A stretch of DNA of 33,654 nucleotides, taken from the NCBI GenBank assembly GCA_031279425.1, contig JAITIQ010000006.1, positions 1 to 33,654 on the forward strand, read 5' to 3'. The notes under the pieces are model-generated. The model saw only the letters and a list, made by a program, of their open reading frames with translations, was not told where the DNA came from and did no database searches. How positions within the stretch are numbered: position 1 is the stretch's first letter; each line of letters opens with the position of its first letter. The position numbers and the translations under genes are program-made. This document shows, piece by piece, positions 26,470-33,654 of the stretch. Source of the DNA: Accumulibacter sp. (lineage in GTDB: Bacteria > Pseudomonadota > Gammaproteobacteria > Burkholderiales > Rhodocyclaceae).

Positions 26470-27375
26470 ATGCCTGACTTCGGCAAAGTGGCGGTTCTCT
26501 TCGGCGGCGATTCCGCCGAGCGTGAAGTCTCGCTCTCGAGCGGCGCGGGCGTGCTCGAAGCCCTGCGCCGGCAGGGCGTCGACGCGCACGCCTTCGACCC
26601 GGCCAAACGCGAGCTCGGCGAGATCAGGACCTTCGACCGCGCGTTCATCGCCCTGCACGGACGTCACGGCGAAGATGGAACGATCCAGGGCGCGCTGGAA
26701 CTCCTGGGCATTCCGTATACCGGGAGCGGCGTGATGGCTTCGGCAATCGGCATGGACAAGTGGCGGACCAAACTCTTGTGGCGTTCCTTTGGTCTGCCCG
26801 TGCCGGAATTCGCGCTCATCGACGAGGGAAGCGATTTCACCGCGGTCGAGGCGCGGCTCGGGCTGCCGCTCTTCGTCAAGCCGGCGTGCGAAGGCTCGTC
26901 GATCGGCGTCGTCAAGGTGAGCGCGCCCGGCGGCCTGCGCGCGGCCTGCGCGGAAGCGGCGCGGCACGGTTCGCCGGTGCTCGCCGAGCGCGGCATCGTC
27001 GCCGGCGAATATACCGTCGCCATCCTCGGCGACGAGGCGCTGCCGATCATCCATATCGTGACGGCCGCGGATTTTTACGATTACGAGGCCAAATATCTGC
27101 GCGACGACACCCGCTACCTGTGCCCCTGCGACCTGCCCGAGGCGCGCCAGCGGGAGCTTCGGCGACAAGCGCTGGAAGCCTTCCGCGTGCTGGGATGCCG
27201 CGGCTGGGGGCGGGTCGATTTTCTGATGGACGGCGAGGGGGATGCGTACTTTCTGGAGGTCAACACCTCGCCGGGGATGACCGGCCATTCGCTCGTGCCG
27301 ATGGCCGCGCGGGCGACGGGCCTGTCCTACGAACAACTGGTCGTGCGCGTGCTGTCGCTGGCCGCCTTGGGATGA
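26470..27375 (+). CDS. ddl: D-alanine--D-alanine ligase Ddl
   Basis: The ATP-grasp enzyme of 301 residues makes the D-Ala-D-Ala dipeptide used by MurF. It starts [20 protein letters not shown], has [14 protein letters not shown] near residue 60, the ATP-binding [16 protein letters not shown] near 135, DYEAKY near 205, and the metal- and substrate-binding [17 protein letters not shown] near 262. ATG 26470 fits the family start; an upstream TTG at 26464 is in frame but unlikely. In this operon ddl has lost direct contact with murC because of the inserted GxxExxY gene, so it may depend on read-through. ftsQ follows after 16 bases. Confidence 0.96.
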   Translation: MPDFGKVAVLFGGDSAEREVSLSSGAGVLEALRRQGVDAHAFDPAKRELGEIRTFDRAFIALHGRHGEDGTIQGALELLGIPYTGSGVMASAIGMDKWRTKLLWRSFGLPVPEFALIDEGSDFTAVEARLGLPLFVKPACEGSSIGVVKVSAPGGLRAACAEAARHGSPVLAERGIVAGEYTVAILGDEALPIIHIVTAADFYDYEAKYLRDDTRYLCPCDLPEARQRELRRQALEAFRVLGCRGWGRVDFLMDGEGDAYFLEVNTSPGMTGHSLVPMAARATGLSYEQLVVRVLSLAALG

Positions 27376-27391
27376 CTGTCCGGGATGATCG

Positions 27392-28153
27392 ATGTGGAAT
27401 CGGCCGCAATTGATGATGGACGTGGCGGACCTGCTGCTCACGGCGGGAGCGGCGGCCCTGCTGGTGGCCATGGCGGTCGGCGTGGCGCGCCTGCCGCTCT
27501 TTCCGATCCGCGGCGTGACGGTGGCGGGCCCGCTGCGCGAGGTGCGGCGCGACGAGATCGAGCATTCGCTGTACGGCAGCCTGCGCGGCAACTTCTTCAG
27601 CGTCGACCTGGAGGCGCTGAGGAAATCCCTGGAACGGCTGCCCTGGGTGCGGCGGGTGGAAGCGCGGCGCAGGTGGCCGGCGAGCATCGAGCTGAGCCTG
27701 GAGGAGCACGTGCCGGTGGCCTCCTGGGGCCGGGCGGACGGGTGGCTGGTGAATTCGCACGGCGAGATTTTCATGGCCGGCATGAGCGCGGCGGCGCAGG
27801 AGGCGCTGCCGGTTTTCAGCGGGCCGGCGAACTTCGTGCCGGAGATGCTCGATACCTACCGGCTGGCCCGGGATTTCATGCGCAGGATCGGGCGCGCGCC
27901 GCGCGAATTGTCCGTATCCAGGCGCCTGGCGCTGCGGCTTGCGCTGGACGACGGAATGATCGTCGAGCTCGGCCGGCAGCAGGCCGGGGCGCCGATCCGC
28001 GAACGCCTGGAGCGCTTCGTCGAGTTCTACCCGGCAATCCTGACGGCGGGCGGGAGACGGCCGGAGGCGGTGGATATGCGCTATCCGAACGGATTCGCGC
28101 TGAGAACGGGCGCGGCCGCCTCGCCGGAAAGTGAGAGCGAAGGAAGACCATGA
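27392..28153 (+). CDS. ftsQ: Cell division protein FtsQ
   Basis: This bitopic division protein of 253 residues has a short cytoplasmic part, one membrane helix (about 10-32), a POTRA domain (about 36-105, with FPIRGVTVAGPL and LPWVRRVEARRRWPASIEL), and a C-terminal beta domain that binds FtsB and FtsL. The segment HVPVASWGRADGWLVNSHGEIF is typical of the family. It lies between ddl and ftsA as usual, and its stop overlaps the ftsA start by ATGA. Confidence 0.95.
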   Translation: MWNRPQLMMDVADLLLTAGAAALLVAMAVGVARLPLFPIRGVTVAGPLREVRRDEIEHSLYGSLRGNFFSVDLEALRKSLERLPWVRRVEARRRWPASIELSLEEHVPVASWGRADGWLVNSHGEIFMAGMSAAAQEALPVFSGPANFVPEMLDTYRLARDFMRRIGRAPRELSVSRRLALRLALDDGMIVELGRQQAGAPIRERLERFVEFYPAILTAGGRRPEAVDMRYPNGFALRTGAAASPESESEGRP

Positions 28154-29379
28154 GCAGGGAAAACAAGGAAATCATCGTCGGCCTCGATATCGGCACGACC
28201 AAGGTTCTGGCGCTGGTGGCGGAGATCACTCCGGATGAGCGGATCAACGTCATCGGCCGCGGCCTGCAGGATTCGCGCGGGCTGAAAAAAGGCGTGGTGG
28301 TCAATATCGAGGACACCGTGGCGACGATCTCGCGCGCCATCGAGGAAGTCGAGCTGATGGCCGACTGCGAGGTCAAGAACGTCTACACGGGAATCGCCGG
28401 CAGCCACATCCGCAGCTTCAACTCCAACGGCATGGTGAAGATCAAGGACCAGGAAGTCACCGCCATGGATGTCGAGCGGGTCATCGAGATGGCGGGCGCG
28501 AAGAAGATCCCGGCCGATCAGGAAATCCTGCACATCCTCACCCAGGAATTCATCATCGACGACCAGGACGGCGTCCGCGAACCGATCGGCATGAGCGGTT
28601 TCCGCCTGGAAGTGAAGGTGCACATCGTCACCGGCGCGGTATCGGCGGCGCAGAACATCGTGAAGTGCGTGCGCCGCTGCGGACTGGAAGTCAACGACCT
28701 GGTGCTGCAACCCTTGGCGTCCTCCTACGCCGTGCTCTCGGAGGACGAAAAGGATCTCGGCGTGTGCCTGGTCGACATCGGCGGCGGCACCACCGACCTC
28801 GCGGTCTGGACGCAGGGCGCGATTCGCCATACCTCGGTCATTCCGATCGCCGGCGACCAGATCACCAACGACATCGCCATGGCGCTCAGGACGCCGACGC
28901 GCGAGGCCGAGGACCTCAAGTGCAAGTTCGGCTACGCGCTGTCCGGCCTGGCCGATCCCGAGGAGGTGATCGACGTGGCGGGCGTCGACGACCGGCCTTC
29001 GCGCAAGCTTTCGCGCCGCGCGCTGGCCGACGTCGTCCAGCCACGCGTCGAGGAACTGTTCGAGCTGGTCCTGGCGGAATTGCGCCGCTCGGGTTTCGAG
29101 GAAGTGCTCTCGTCGGGCATCGTGCTGACCGGCGGTGCGTCGGTCATGCCCGGCATGATCGAATTGGGCGAGGAAGTGTTCCACCAGCCGGTGCGGCTCG
29201 GCGTTCCCAAATATCACGGCGCGCTGGCCGAGGTCATCCGCTCGCCGGCCTTCGCCACCGCGCACGGCCTGCTGCTGGAAGCGGCCACGCAGAGGAAGCG
29301 CGGGCTGAAGGTGCGCGAGACGCGCGACATGAAACAGATTTTCAGCAGGATGAAATCCTGGTTCGAGAAGAATTTTTGA
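28150..29379 (+). CDS. ftsA: Cell division protein FtsA
   Basis: The actin-like protein of 409 residues tethers FtsZ to the membrane. The phosphate-binding loop is VGLDIGTTKVLALVAEI; the SHS2 (1C) domain follows, then VDIGGGTTDLAVW and VLTGGASVMPGM. The last residues, KQIFSRMKSWFEKNF, form the amphipathic membrane-targeting helix. The start overlaps ftsQ by ATGA. The 29 bases before ftsZ contain a run of eight T and a strong GGAGG for ftsZ, which would let FtsZ be made at a higher rate than FtsA. Confidence 0.97.
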   Translation: MSRENKEIIVGLDIGTTKVLALVAEITPDERINVIGRGLQDSRGLKKGVVVNIEDTVATISRAIEEVELMADCEVKNVYTGIAGSHIRSFNSNGMVKIKDQEVTAMDVERVIEMAGAKKIPADQEILHILTQEFIIDDQDGVREPIGMSGFRLEVKVHIVTGAVSAAQNIVKCVRRCGLEVNDLVLQPLASSYAVLSEDEKDLGVCLVDIGGGTTDLAVWTQGAIRHTSVIPIAGDQITNDIAMALRTPTREAEDLKCKFGYALSGLADPEEVIDVAGVDDRPSRKLSRRALADVVQPRVEELFELVLAELRRSGFEEVLSSGIVLTGGASVMPGMIELGEEVFHQPVRLGVPKYHGALAEVIRSPAFATAHGLLLEAATQRKRGLKVRETRDMKQIFSRMKSWFEKNF

Positions 29380-29408
29380 CGTTCAGTTTTTTTTGCGGAG
29401 GAAAGACC

Positions 29409-30575
29409 ATGTTTGAAATCATCGAAAAGGAAGACGCCATCAGCGACTTCGAGACCGTGATCAAGGTGATCGGTGTCGGCGGGGCCGGCGGCAACGCGGT
29501 CAATCACATGATTCGCGAAGGCGTGAAGGGTGTCGAGTTCATCGCCGCCAACACCGACGTGAAAGCCTTGAAGCTCAGTGTGGCGCAGAAGAAACTGCGT
29601 CTGGGCAAGACCGGGCTCGGCGCTGGCGCCAAGCCCGAAGCCGGCCGCGACGCGGCGATCAGCGAACGCGAGCGGATCGCCCAGGCGCTGGAGGGCGCGC
29701 ACATGGTCTTCATCACCGCCGGCATGGGCGGTGGCACGGGCACCGGCGCGGCGCCGATCGTCGCCGAGGTGGCCCGTGAAATGGGTCTGCTGACCGTCGC
29801 CGTGGTGACCAAGCCCTTCTCCTGGGAAGGCAGGCGCATCAAGATCGCCGAAGCCGGCATCGTCGAATTGCAGAAGCACGTCGATTCGCTGATCGTCGTG
29901 CTCAACGACAAGCTGAAGGAAGTGCTCGGCGACGACGTATCGATGCTGGACGCCTTCAAGGCCGCCGACAACGTGCTGCGCAACGCGGTCGGCGGCATTG
30001 CCGAGATCATCAACTCGCCGGGGCTGGTCATCGTCGATTTCGAGGACGTGCGCACGGTGATGAGCGAGATGGGCATGGCCATGATGGGCTCGGCCTCGGC
30101 TTCGGGCGTCGACCGCGCGCGCCTGGCCGCCGAGCAGGCGGTCGCCTCGCCGCTGCTCGAGGGCATCAGCCTTTCCGGCGCCCGGGGCGTGCTGGTCAAC
30201 ATCACCGCCTCGCACAGCCTGAAAATGAAGGAAGTGGATGAGATCATGAATACCGTGCGCGGGTTCGCCGCCGACGATGCTCACATCATTTTCGGCGCCG
30301 TATACGACGACGCCATGGAAGACGATCTGCGCGTGACCGTCGTCGCCACGGGCCTTGGCCAGCCCAGGGCCAAGCGCCAGCCGTTCGAGGTGATCAGCAC
30401 GCCCATCGCCACCGGCACCGACGGTTTCTACGGCGGCGGCGACATCGACTTCAAGGCCTTGTCCAGCGAGCCGGCGGTGGTGCGCCGGACGCGCAACACG
30501 GCCGGCGAGGCGCCCGCCGCGAGCGGCGTCGACCGGCTGGAGATCCCCGCCTTCCTGCGCAAGCAGGCCGACTGA
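29409..30575 (+). CDS. ftsZ: Cell division protein FtsZ
   Basis: The tubulin-like GTPase of 388 residues forms the Z-ring. It has KVIGVGGAGGNAVNHMI, the NTD loop AANTDVKAL, the tubulin signature GGGTGTGAAP near residue 107, and the T7 loop with NSPGLVIVDFEDV. The C-terminal conserved peptide LEIPAFLRKQAD, which binds FtsA and ZipA-like partners, is intact after a short variable linker. ATG 29409 has GGAGG 8-12 bases upstream; the frame is open further upstream inside ftsA, but that is not used. It is the last gene of the cluster: lpxC, the usual next gene, is not here. Confidence 0.98.
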   Translation: MFEIIEKEDAISDFETVIKVIGVGGAGGNAVNHMIREGVKGVEFIAANTDVKALKLSVAQKKLRLGKTGLGAGAKPEAGRDAAISERERIAQALEGAHMVFITAGMGGGTGTGAAPIVAEVAREMGLLTVAVVTKPFSWEGRRIKIAEAGIVELQKHVDSLIVVLNDKLKEVLGDDVSMLDAFKAADNVLRNAVGGIAEIINSPGLVIVDFEDVRTVMSEMGMAMMGSASASGVDRARLAAEQAVASPLLEGISLSGARGVLVNITASHSLKMKEVDEIMNTVRGFAADDAHIIFGAVYDDAMEDDLRVTVVATGLGQPRAKRQPFEVISTPIATGTDGFYGGGDIDFKALSSEPAVVRRTRNTAGEAPAASGVDRLEIPAFLRKQAD

Positions 30576-30590
30576 GGACTTCGGAACGGA

Positions 30591-30624
30591 TTCCGTCATT
30601 CCGGCGCAAGCCGGGATGACGGAA
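30591..30624. repeat. Hairpin after ftsZ, dispersed-repeat type
   Basis: Arms of 15 bases at 30591-30605 (TTCCGTCATTCCGGC) and 30610-30624 pair with one G-T mismatch and close on a GCAA tetraloop. It lies 15 bases after the ftsZ stop, between two convergent genes, and has no T-run, so it is not a classical intrinsic terminator. From memory, the core GTCATTCCGGC...GCCGGAATGAC is a frequent dispersed intergenic palindrome in proteobacteria. It could stabilise the ftsZ mRNA end or stop transcription in both directions. Confidence 0.7.
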
Positions 30625-30736
30625 GTTCGATGAACCGATCGACGGCGGCTGGAACCGCTTTCGATGCGGAGATCGCTCAGGGCGCATCGACAGACTGATG
30701 CGCGTCATACGACACTCGTCATGGCCGGGCGCCTCG

Positions 30737-32968
30737 TCACGTCCGCCGCGCGCCGACCACGCCCTTCACCTCCCGCAGCGCCTTCAGCGCCTGCCGGAGC
30801 TGGGCCAGGTTCCTCACCTCGCCGGTGAAGCGCATGTTCGCGCTGCCCCGTTTGGACAGGGTGCTGACCGCGATCACGTTGATCTTCTCCCTGGCCAGCA
30901 CCTCCGAGACGTCGCGCAGCAGCCCCTGCCGGTCGACGGCCTCGACCACGATGTCGACCGCGAAAACGCCTTCGCCTGCCGCCCCCCAGGCGGTTTCGAT
31001 GACGCGCTCGGGCTGCGTCGCCGCCAGCTTGGCGAAGTTGCGGCAATCGGCGCGGTGGATCGAGACGCCCTTGCCGCGCGTGACGAAGCCGGCGATCGGA
31101 TCCGGCGGCACGGGCTTGCAGCACCCGGCGAGCTGGGTCAGCAGCTTGTCGATGCCGACGATCAGAATGCCGTTTTCGCCGCTGCCGCTCCCCTTGCGCT
31201 TCTTCACCGGGGTTTCCGCCGCCGGCTTTTCCTCTCCGGGCTGCGCTTCGCCGCCGCGCACCGCCGTCTGGATCTGGCGCAGGGTGACGTCCGCCCGCGC
31301 CACCGCGACGAACAATTCGTCGCTCTTGGCAAAACCCAGCCGCGCGGCGAGCTCGTCCAGCTTGAGACTCGTCTCGCCCAGGCGCTGCAATTCGCGCGCC
31401 ACGATCGCCCGCCCGTCGGCCACCGACTGCTCCAGCGCCTGGCTGGAGAACCACTGGCGCACCTTGGCCCGCGCGCGGTGCGTGAGCAGAAAGCCGAGCG
31501 CGGTATTGAGCCAGTCGCGCGAGGGCCCGCCCTGCTTGGCGGCGATGATTTCGACGCGCTGCCCGGTGGAAAGCGGCGTGTTGAGCGTGACCAGGGCGCC
31601 GTCGACTTTCGCTCCGCGGCAGCGATGACCGAGGTCGGTATGCACGCGGTAGGCAAAGTCGATCGGGGTCGAGCCGCGCGGCAGATCCAGCACGCGTCCC
31701 TGCGGCGTCAGCACGTAGATCGTCTCGTCGAGCGCGGCTTCCTTGTAGCGCCGGACCCAGTCGGACGAATCCGAGACTTCGTTCTTCCACACCAGCAGCT
31801 GGCGCAGCCAGGCGATCTTTTCGTCATAGCCGCCGTCCGCCGAAGCGCGCGCGCCTTCCTTGTAGCGCCAGTGGGCGGCCACGCCGAGCTCGGCGTGCCG
31901 GTGCATCTCGCGCGTGCGGATCTGCACTTCGAGCGCGCGCCCGTCCGGGCATGAGACGGCCGTATGCAACGAACGGTAGTCGTTGCCCTTGGGGTTCGAG
32001 ATGTAGTCGTCGAATTCCCTGGGGATCGGCGTCCATAGATTGTGCACGATGCCCAGCGCGGCATAGCAGTCCCTGACCTCCTCGACGATCACGCGCAGCG
32101 CGCGCACGTCGTACACCTCGGAGAACTCGACGTCTTTCTTGCGCATCTTGTTCCAGATGCTGTAGATGTGCTTGGGCCGCCCGCACACTTCCGCGTCGGC
32201 GATGCCCACTGCCGCGAGCTCGCGTTTGAGGCGCAGCACGGCGTCGGCGATGAACTGCTCGCGTTCGGCGCGTTTCTCGTCGAGCTGGCGGGCGATCCTC
32301 TTGTAGATGTCCGGATGGAGAAAGCGGAACGACAGATCCTCCAGCTCCCACTTCAGTTCCCAGACACCCAGGCGATTGGCCAGCGGCGAATACAATTCCA
32401 GCGTCTCGCGCGCCACCTGGACGCGCAGATCGTCCGGAGCGTTGGCGTAATGGCGCAGCGTCTGCGTGCGCGAAGCGAGCCGGAGCAGCACCACCCGGAT
32501 ATCCTCGACGACGGCCAGGAACATTTTGCGCAGAACCTCGATCTGCGCCCTCATTTCGTCGGGAGCCTGCTCGCCGCTCTCGCTCGAATGCGCGACGAAG
32601 CCGCGCTGGATCGGGCGCATGCGATGGAGCCGGAAGATGCCATCCACCAGGCGCGCCGCCGCCCCGCCGAAGCGATTCCCGAGCTGTTCCAGACCGTGTT
32701 CGGCGCAGGTCGGCACGGCGAACAGCAAGGCGGCCAGCCGGCAATCGGCGTCGAGCCGCAAGCCGGCGGCGAGGATGAGCGCCATGCCCTGCGCGTGATG
32801 CCAGATGCCCTCGCCGCTGCCGAGCGCCTGATCGCCGTAGATCGATTGGGCGAATCCGACCGCCTGGCAGACGCGCTCCGAGTCTTCCCGGGAAAGCCCG
32901 GCGCACAGGGCTTGCAGGGTGTGCTCAAGATCGCTCTGGGCGGCGACGGAATGCACGACGGAAACCAT
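30737..32968 (-). CDS. relA: (p)ppGpp synthetase RelA
   Basis: The long RelA/SpoT homologue has 743 residues from ATG 32968. The N-terminal HD region is degenerate: where hydrolases have HDxxED there is AALLFAVPTCAEHG, so no ppGpp hydrolysis is expected. The synthetase domain (about 225-350) has YDVRALRVIV, EFDDYISNPKGNDYRSLHTAV with the acidic EFDD type seen in RelA rather than SpoT, and IRTREMHRHAELGVAAHWRYKEG. A TGS domain (ETIYVLTPQGRVLDLPRGSTPIDFAY), a zinc-finger/conserved-cysteine region with AGCCKPVPPDPIAGFVTRG, and a C-terminal ACT domain follow. It makes the starvation alarmone on stalled ribosomes. A TTG at 32992 could extend it by 8 residues. It converges on ftsZ. Confidence 0.95.
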   Translation of the reverse strand: MVSVVHSVAAQSDLEHTLQALCAGLSREDSERVCQAVGFAQSIYGDQALGSGEGIWHHAQGMALILAAGLRLDADCRLAALLFAVPTCAEHGLEQLGNRFGGAAARLVDGIFRLHRMRPIQRGFVAHSSESGEQAPDEMRAQIEVLRKMFLAVVEDIRVVLLRLASRTQTLRHYANAPDDLRVQVARETLELYSPLANRLGVWELKWELEDLSFRFLHPDIYKRIARQLDEKRAEREQFIADAVLRLKRELAAVGIADAEVCGRPKHIYSIWNKMRKKDVEFSEVYDVRALRVIVEEVRDCYAALGIVHNLWTPIPREFDDYISNPKGNDYRSLHTAVSCPDGRALEVQIRTREMHRHAELGVAAHWRYKEGARASADGGYDEKIAWLRQLLVWKNEVSDSSDWVRRYKEAALDETIYVLTPQGRVLDLPRGSTPIDFAYRVHTDLGHRCRGAKVDGALVTLNTPLSTGQRVEIIAAKQGGPSRDWLNTALGFLLTHRARAKVRQWFSSQALEQSVADGRAIVARELQRLGETSLKLDELAARLGFAKSDELFVAVARADVTLRQIQTAVRGGEAQPGEEKPAAETPVKKRKGSGSGENGILIVGIDKLLTQLAGCCKPVPPDPIAGFVTRGKGVSIHRADCRNFAKLAATQPERVIETAWGAAGEGVFAVDIVVEAVDRQGLLRDVSEVLAREKINVIAVSTLSKRGSANMRFTGEVRNLAQLRQALKALREVKGVVGARRT

Positions 32969-32974
32969 GGCGAA

Positions 32975-32980
32975 ATTATA
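32975..32980 (-). promoter_or_regulatory. Consensus -10 element next to the relA start
   Basis: On the minus strand a perfect TATAAT occupies 32980-32975, leaving six bases before the ATG at 32968. Transcription from it would begin at or next to the A of the start codon, giving a leaderless mRNA. No good -35 is visible at 16-18 bases upstream. A GAGGGAG at 32990-32984 is 15 bases from the ATG, too far for ideal ribosome binding. The element may be fortuitous. Confidence 0.35.
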
Positions 32981-33034
32981 AATCTCCCTCAATCAGTCCC
33001 AGGAAAAAGCATGAAACGTATCATTATCAAATAC

Positions 33035-33162
33035 TTGCAAGGAGCGGAGCGACGTGGCAATCCATCCGTCCTCGGTACTCCGTCCTCAGAACCGGCGCCG
33101 CCGCAAACCGACTGTCCTCCGTCCTCTGGGTTGCCGCGTCGCGCAACCCGAGCCATGACGGG
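33035..33162. repeat. Two degenerate copies of a dispersed intergenic repeat
   Basis: The region 32969-33654 has no credible gene. 33035-33065 reads TTGCAAGGAGCGGAGCGACG and on to GGCAATCCAT, matching the reverse complement of the copy at 33475-33510 with few differences. 33128-33162 (GGGTTGCCGCG ... CCATGACGGG) is a weaker copy that includes a hairpin, GGGTTGC at 33128-33134 with GCAACCC at 33143-33149. Related sequence also lies at 12831-12866. Confidence 0.6.
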
Positions 33163-33175
33163 TCGGGAAGCGTTC

Positions 33176-33200
33176 CCCTCCCCCGCTCTGCGGGGGAGGG
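33176..33200. repeat. Perfect palindrome CCCTCCCCCGC / GCGGGGGAGGG
   Basis: Arms of 11 bases at 33176-33186 and 33190-33200 are exact reverse complements around a TCT loop. G-rich sequence continues to about 33223. A related imperfect palindrome lies at about 33358-33384 and another at 12944-12978. These are intergenic palindromes of a dispersed type; no gene or terminator is implied. Confidence 0.65.
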
Positions 33201-33474
33201 TGCCCCGCAGGGGCGGGAGAGGGCGTCGTTCCCTCCGGCGCGAGAGCGCCGCTGGACAAAGGAAGAAGGAACGGGACGCCCGTCCACTCCTCACCACAGA
33301 GAAAACCGCGGCGCTTCGCGCCGGAGGCTTGGCTCCCCCCTCTCCCGGCCTTAGGCCACCCTCTCCCCCTGCGGGGGCGAGGGGAACCGGAAGTTTCGTC
33401 ATGGCGAGGGCGAGAGGCCCGAGGCGATTCAGAGGACAGAGGACAGTCAGTTTGCGGCTGCGCCGGAGGAAGGC

Positions 33475-33554
33475 ATGGATTGCCGCGTCGCTACGCTCCT
33501 CGCAATGACGGGCTGAGGCGTCATTGCGGAGGCCGAAGGCCCGCGGCAATCCAG
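33475..33554. repeat. Inverted pair of dispersed intergenic repeats
   Basis: 33475-33510 (GGATTGCCGCG ... CGCAATGACG) is followed after eight bases by a reversed copy at 33519-33554 (CGTCATTGCGG ... CGCGGCAATCC). The two can fold into one long hairpin. Each copy has its own internal dyad (GCTACGCTCC-like and GGCCGAAGGCC-like centres). From memory, this CGTCATTGCGAGG-to-GGCAATCC unit is one of the commonest extragenic repeats across many bacterial genomes. Confidence 0.7.
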
Positions 33555-33654
33555 TCCTGATAAACGGCGCGAAGCGCCGCTGACTTTTCTGTCTTCTGAT
33601 CTACCCAGATCATGAACAGGTTCTGAGGAAGCGACGAAACCGCTGATCGCAGAC

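Noticed and set aside
32989-33549. Minus-strand open frame of 186 codons at the right end
   Set aside because: It runs through the dispersed repeats and palindromes, and its translation is Arg/Pro-rich repeat text.
33240-33654. tRNA or other structured RNA at the right end
   Set aside because: No cloverleaf-compatible arms or conserved T-loop sequence; the stems present belong to the dispersed repeats.

Overview
The window is high-GC proteobacterial chromosome. It is most likely betaproteobacterial: the cell-division and wall cluster runs murG-murC-ddl-ftsQ-ftsA-ftsZ without murB, the che genes include cheZ and cheV, and FtsZ ends in the E. coli-like peptide IPAFLRKQAD. I cannot name the genus. 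Nearly all of the window is conventional core genome. I found no complete new defence, mobile or biosynthetic system. The unusual material is at gene borders and in small departures within familiar families.

Layout. (1) 1-476, minus strand: the 5' end of a TonB-dependent outer-membrane receptor with an STN domain, broken by two apparent frameshifts and running off the left edge. (2) 788-3767: a TRAP transporter of the TAXI type, as a fused membrane protein plus a periplasmic binding protein. (3) 3932-12520: a motility and chemotaxis operon, motA-motB-cheR-cheB-cheV-cheV-cheY-cheZ-cheA. Its CheB has only the catalytic domain, it has two CheV proteins and no CheW, and its CheA has no visible P2 domain. 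(4) 12521-13551: about 1 kb without an intact gene. It holds dispersed repeats, a decayed uronate isomerase (uxaC-like) fragment on the minus strand, and the promoter and operator of the next operon. (5) 13552-30575: the division and cell-wall (dcw) cluster, mraZ-rsmH-ftsL-ftsI-murE-murF-mraY-murD-ftsW-murG-murC-[GxxExxY gene]-ddl-ftsQ-ftsA-ftsZ. (6) 30737-32968, minus strand: relA, convergent with ftsZ across a strong hairpin. (7) 32969-33654: relA upstream DNA packed with repeat elements and without a credible gene.

How the genes work together. The che operon encodes the flagellar stator (MotAB) and the path from receptor methylation (CheR, CheB) through receptor coupling and kinase control (CheV, CheA) to the motor signal (CheY) and its removal (CheZ). 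In the dcw cluster, the Mur ligases, MraY and MurG make lipid II. FtsW and FtsI polymerise and crosslink septal peptidoglycan. FtsL, FtsQ, FtsA and FtsZ form the division machine, and MraZ is the likely autoregulator. Most neighbouring dcw genes overlap by ATGA or GTGA, which indicates translational coupling. The exception is the murC-ddl junction, where a lower-GC GxxExxY gene has been inserted.

The points most worth checking are the inserted GxxExxY gene, the uxaC remnant against the mraZ promoter, a near-identical inverted-repeat promoter upstream of both the TRAP operon and motA, a six-unit 10-bp ladder at the mraZ operator, and the reduced or modified CheB, CheA and CheZ proteins.
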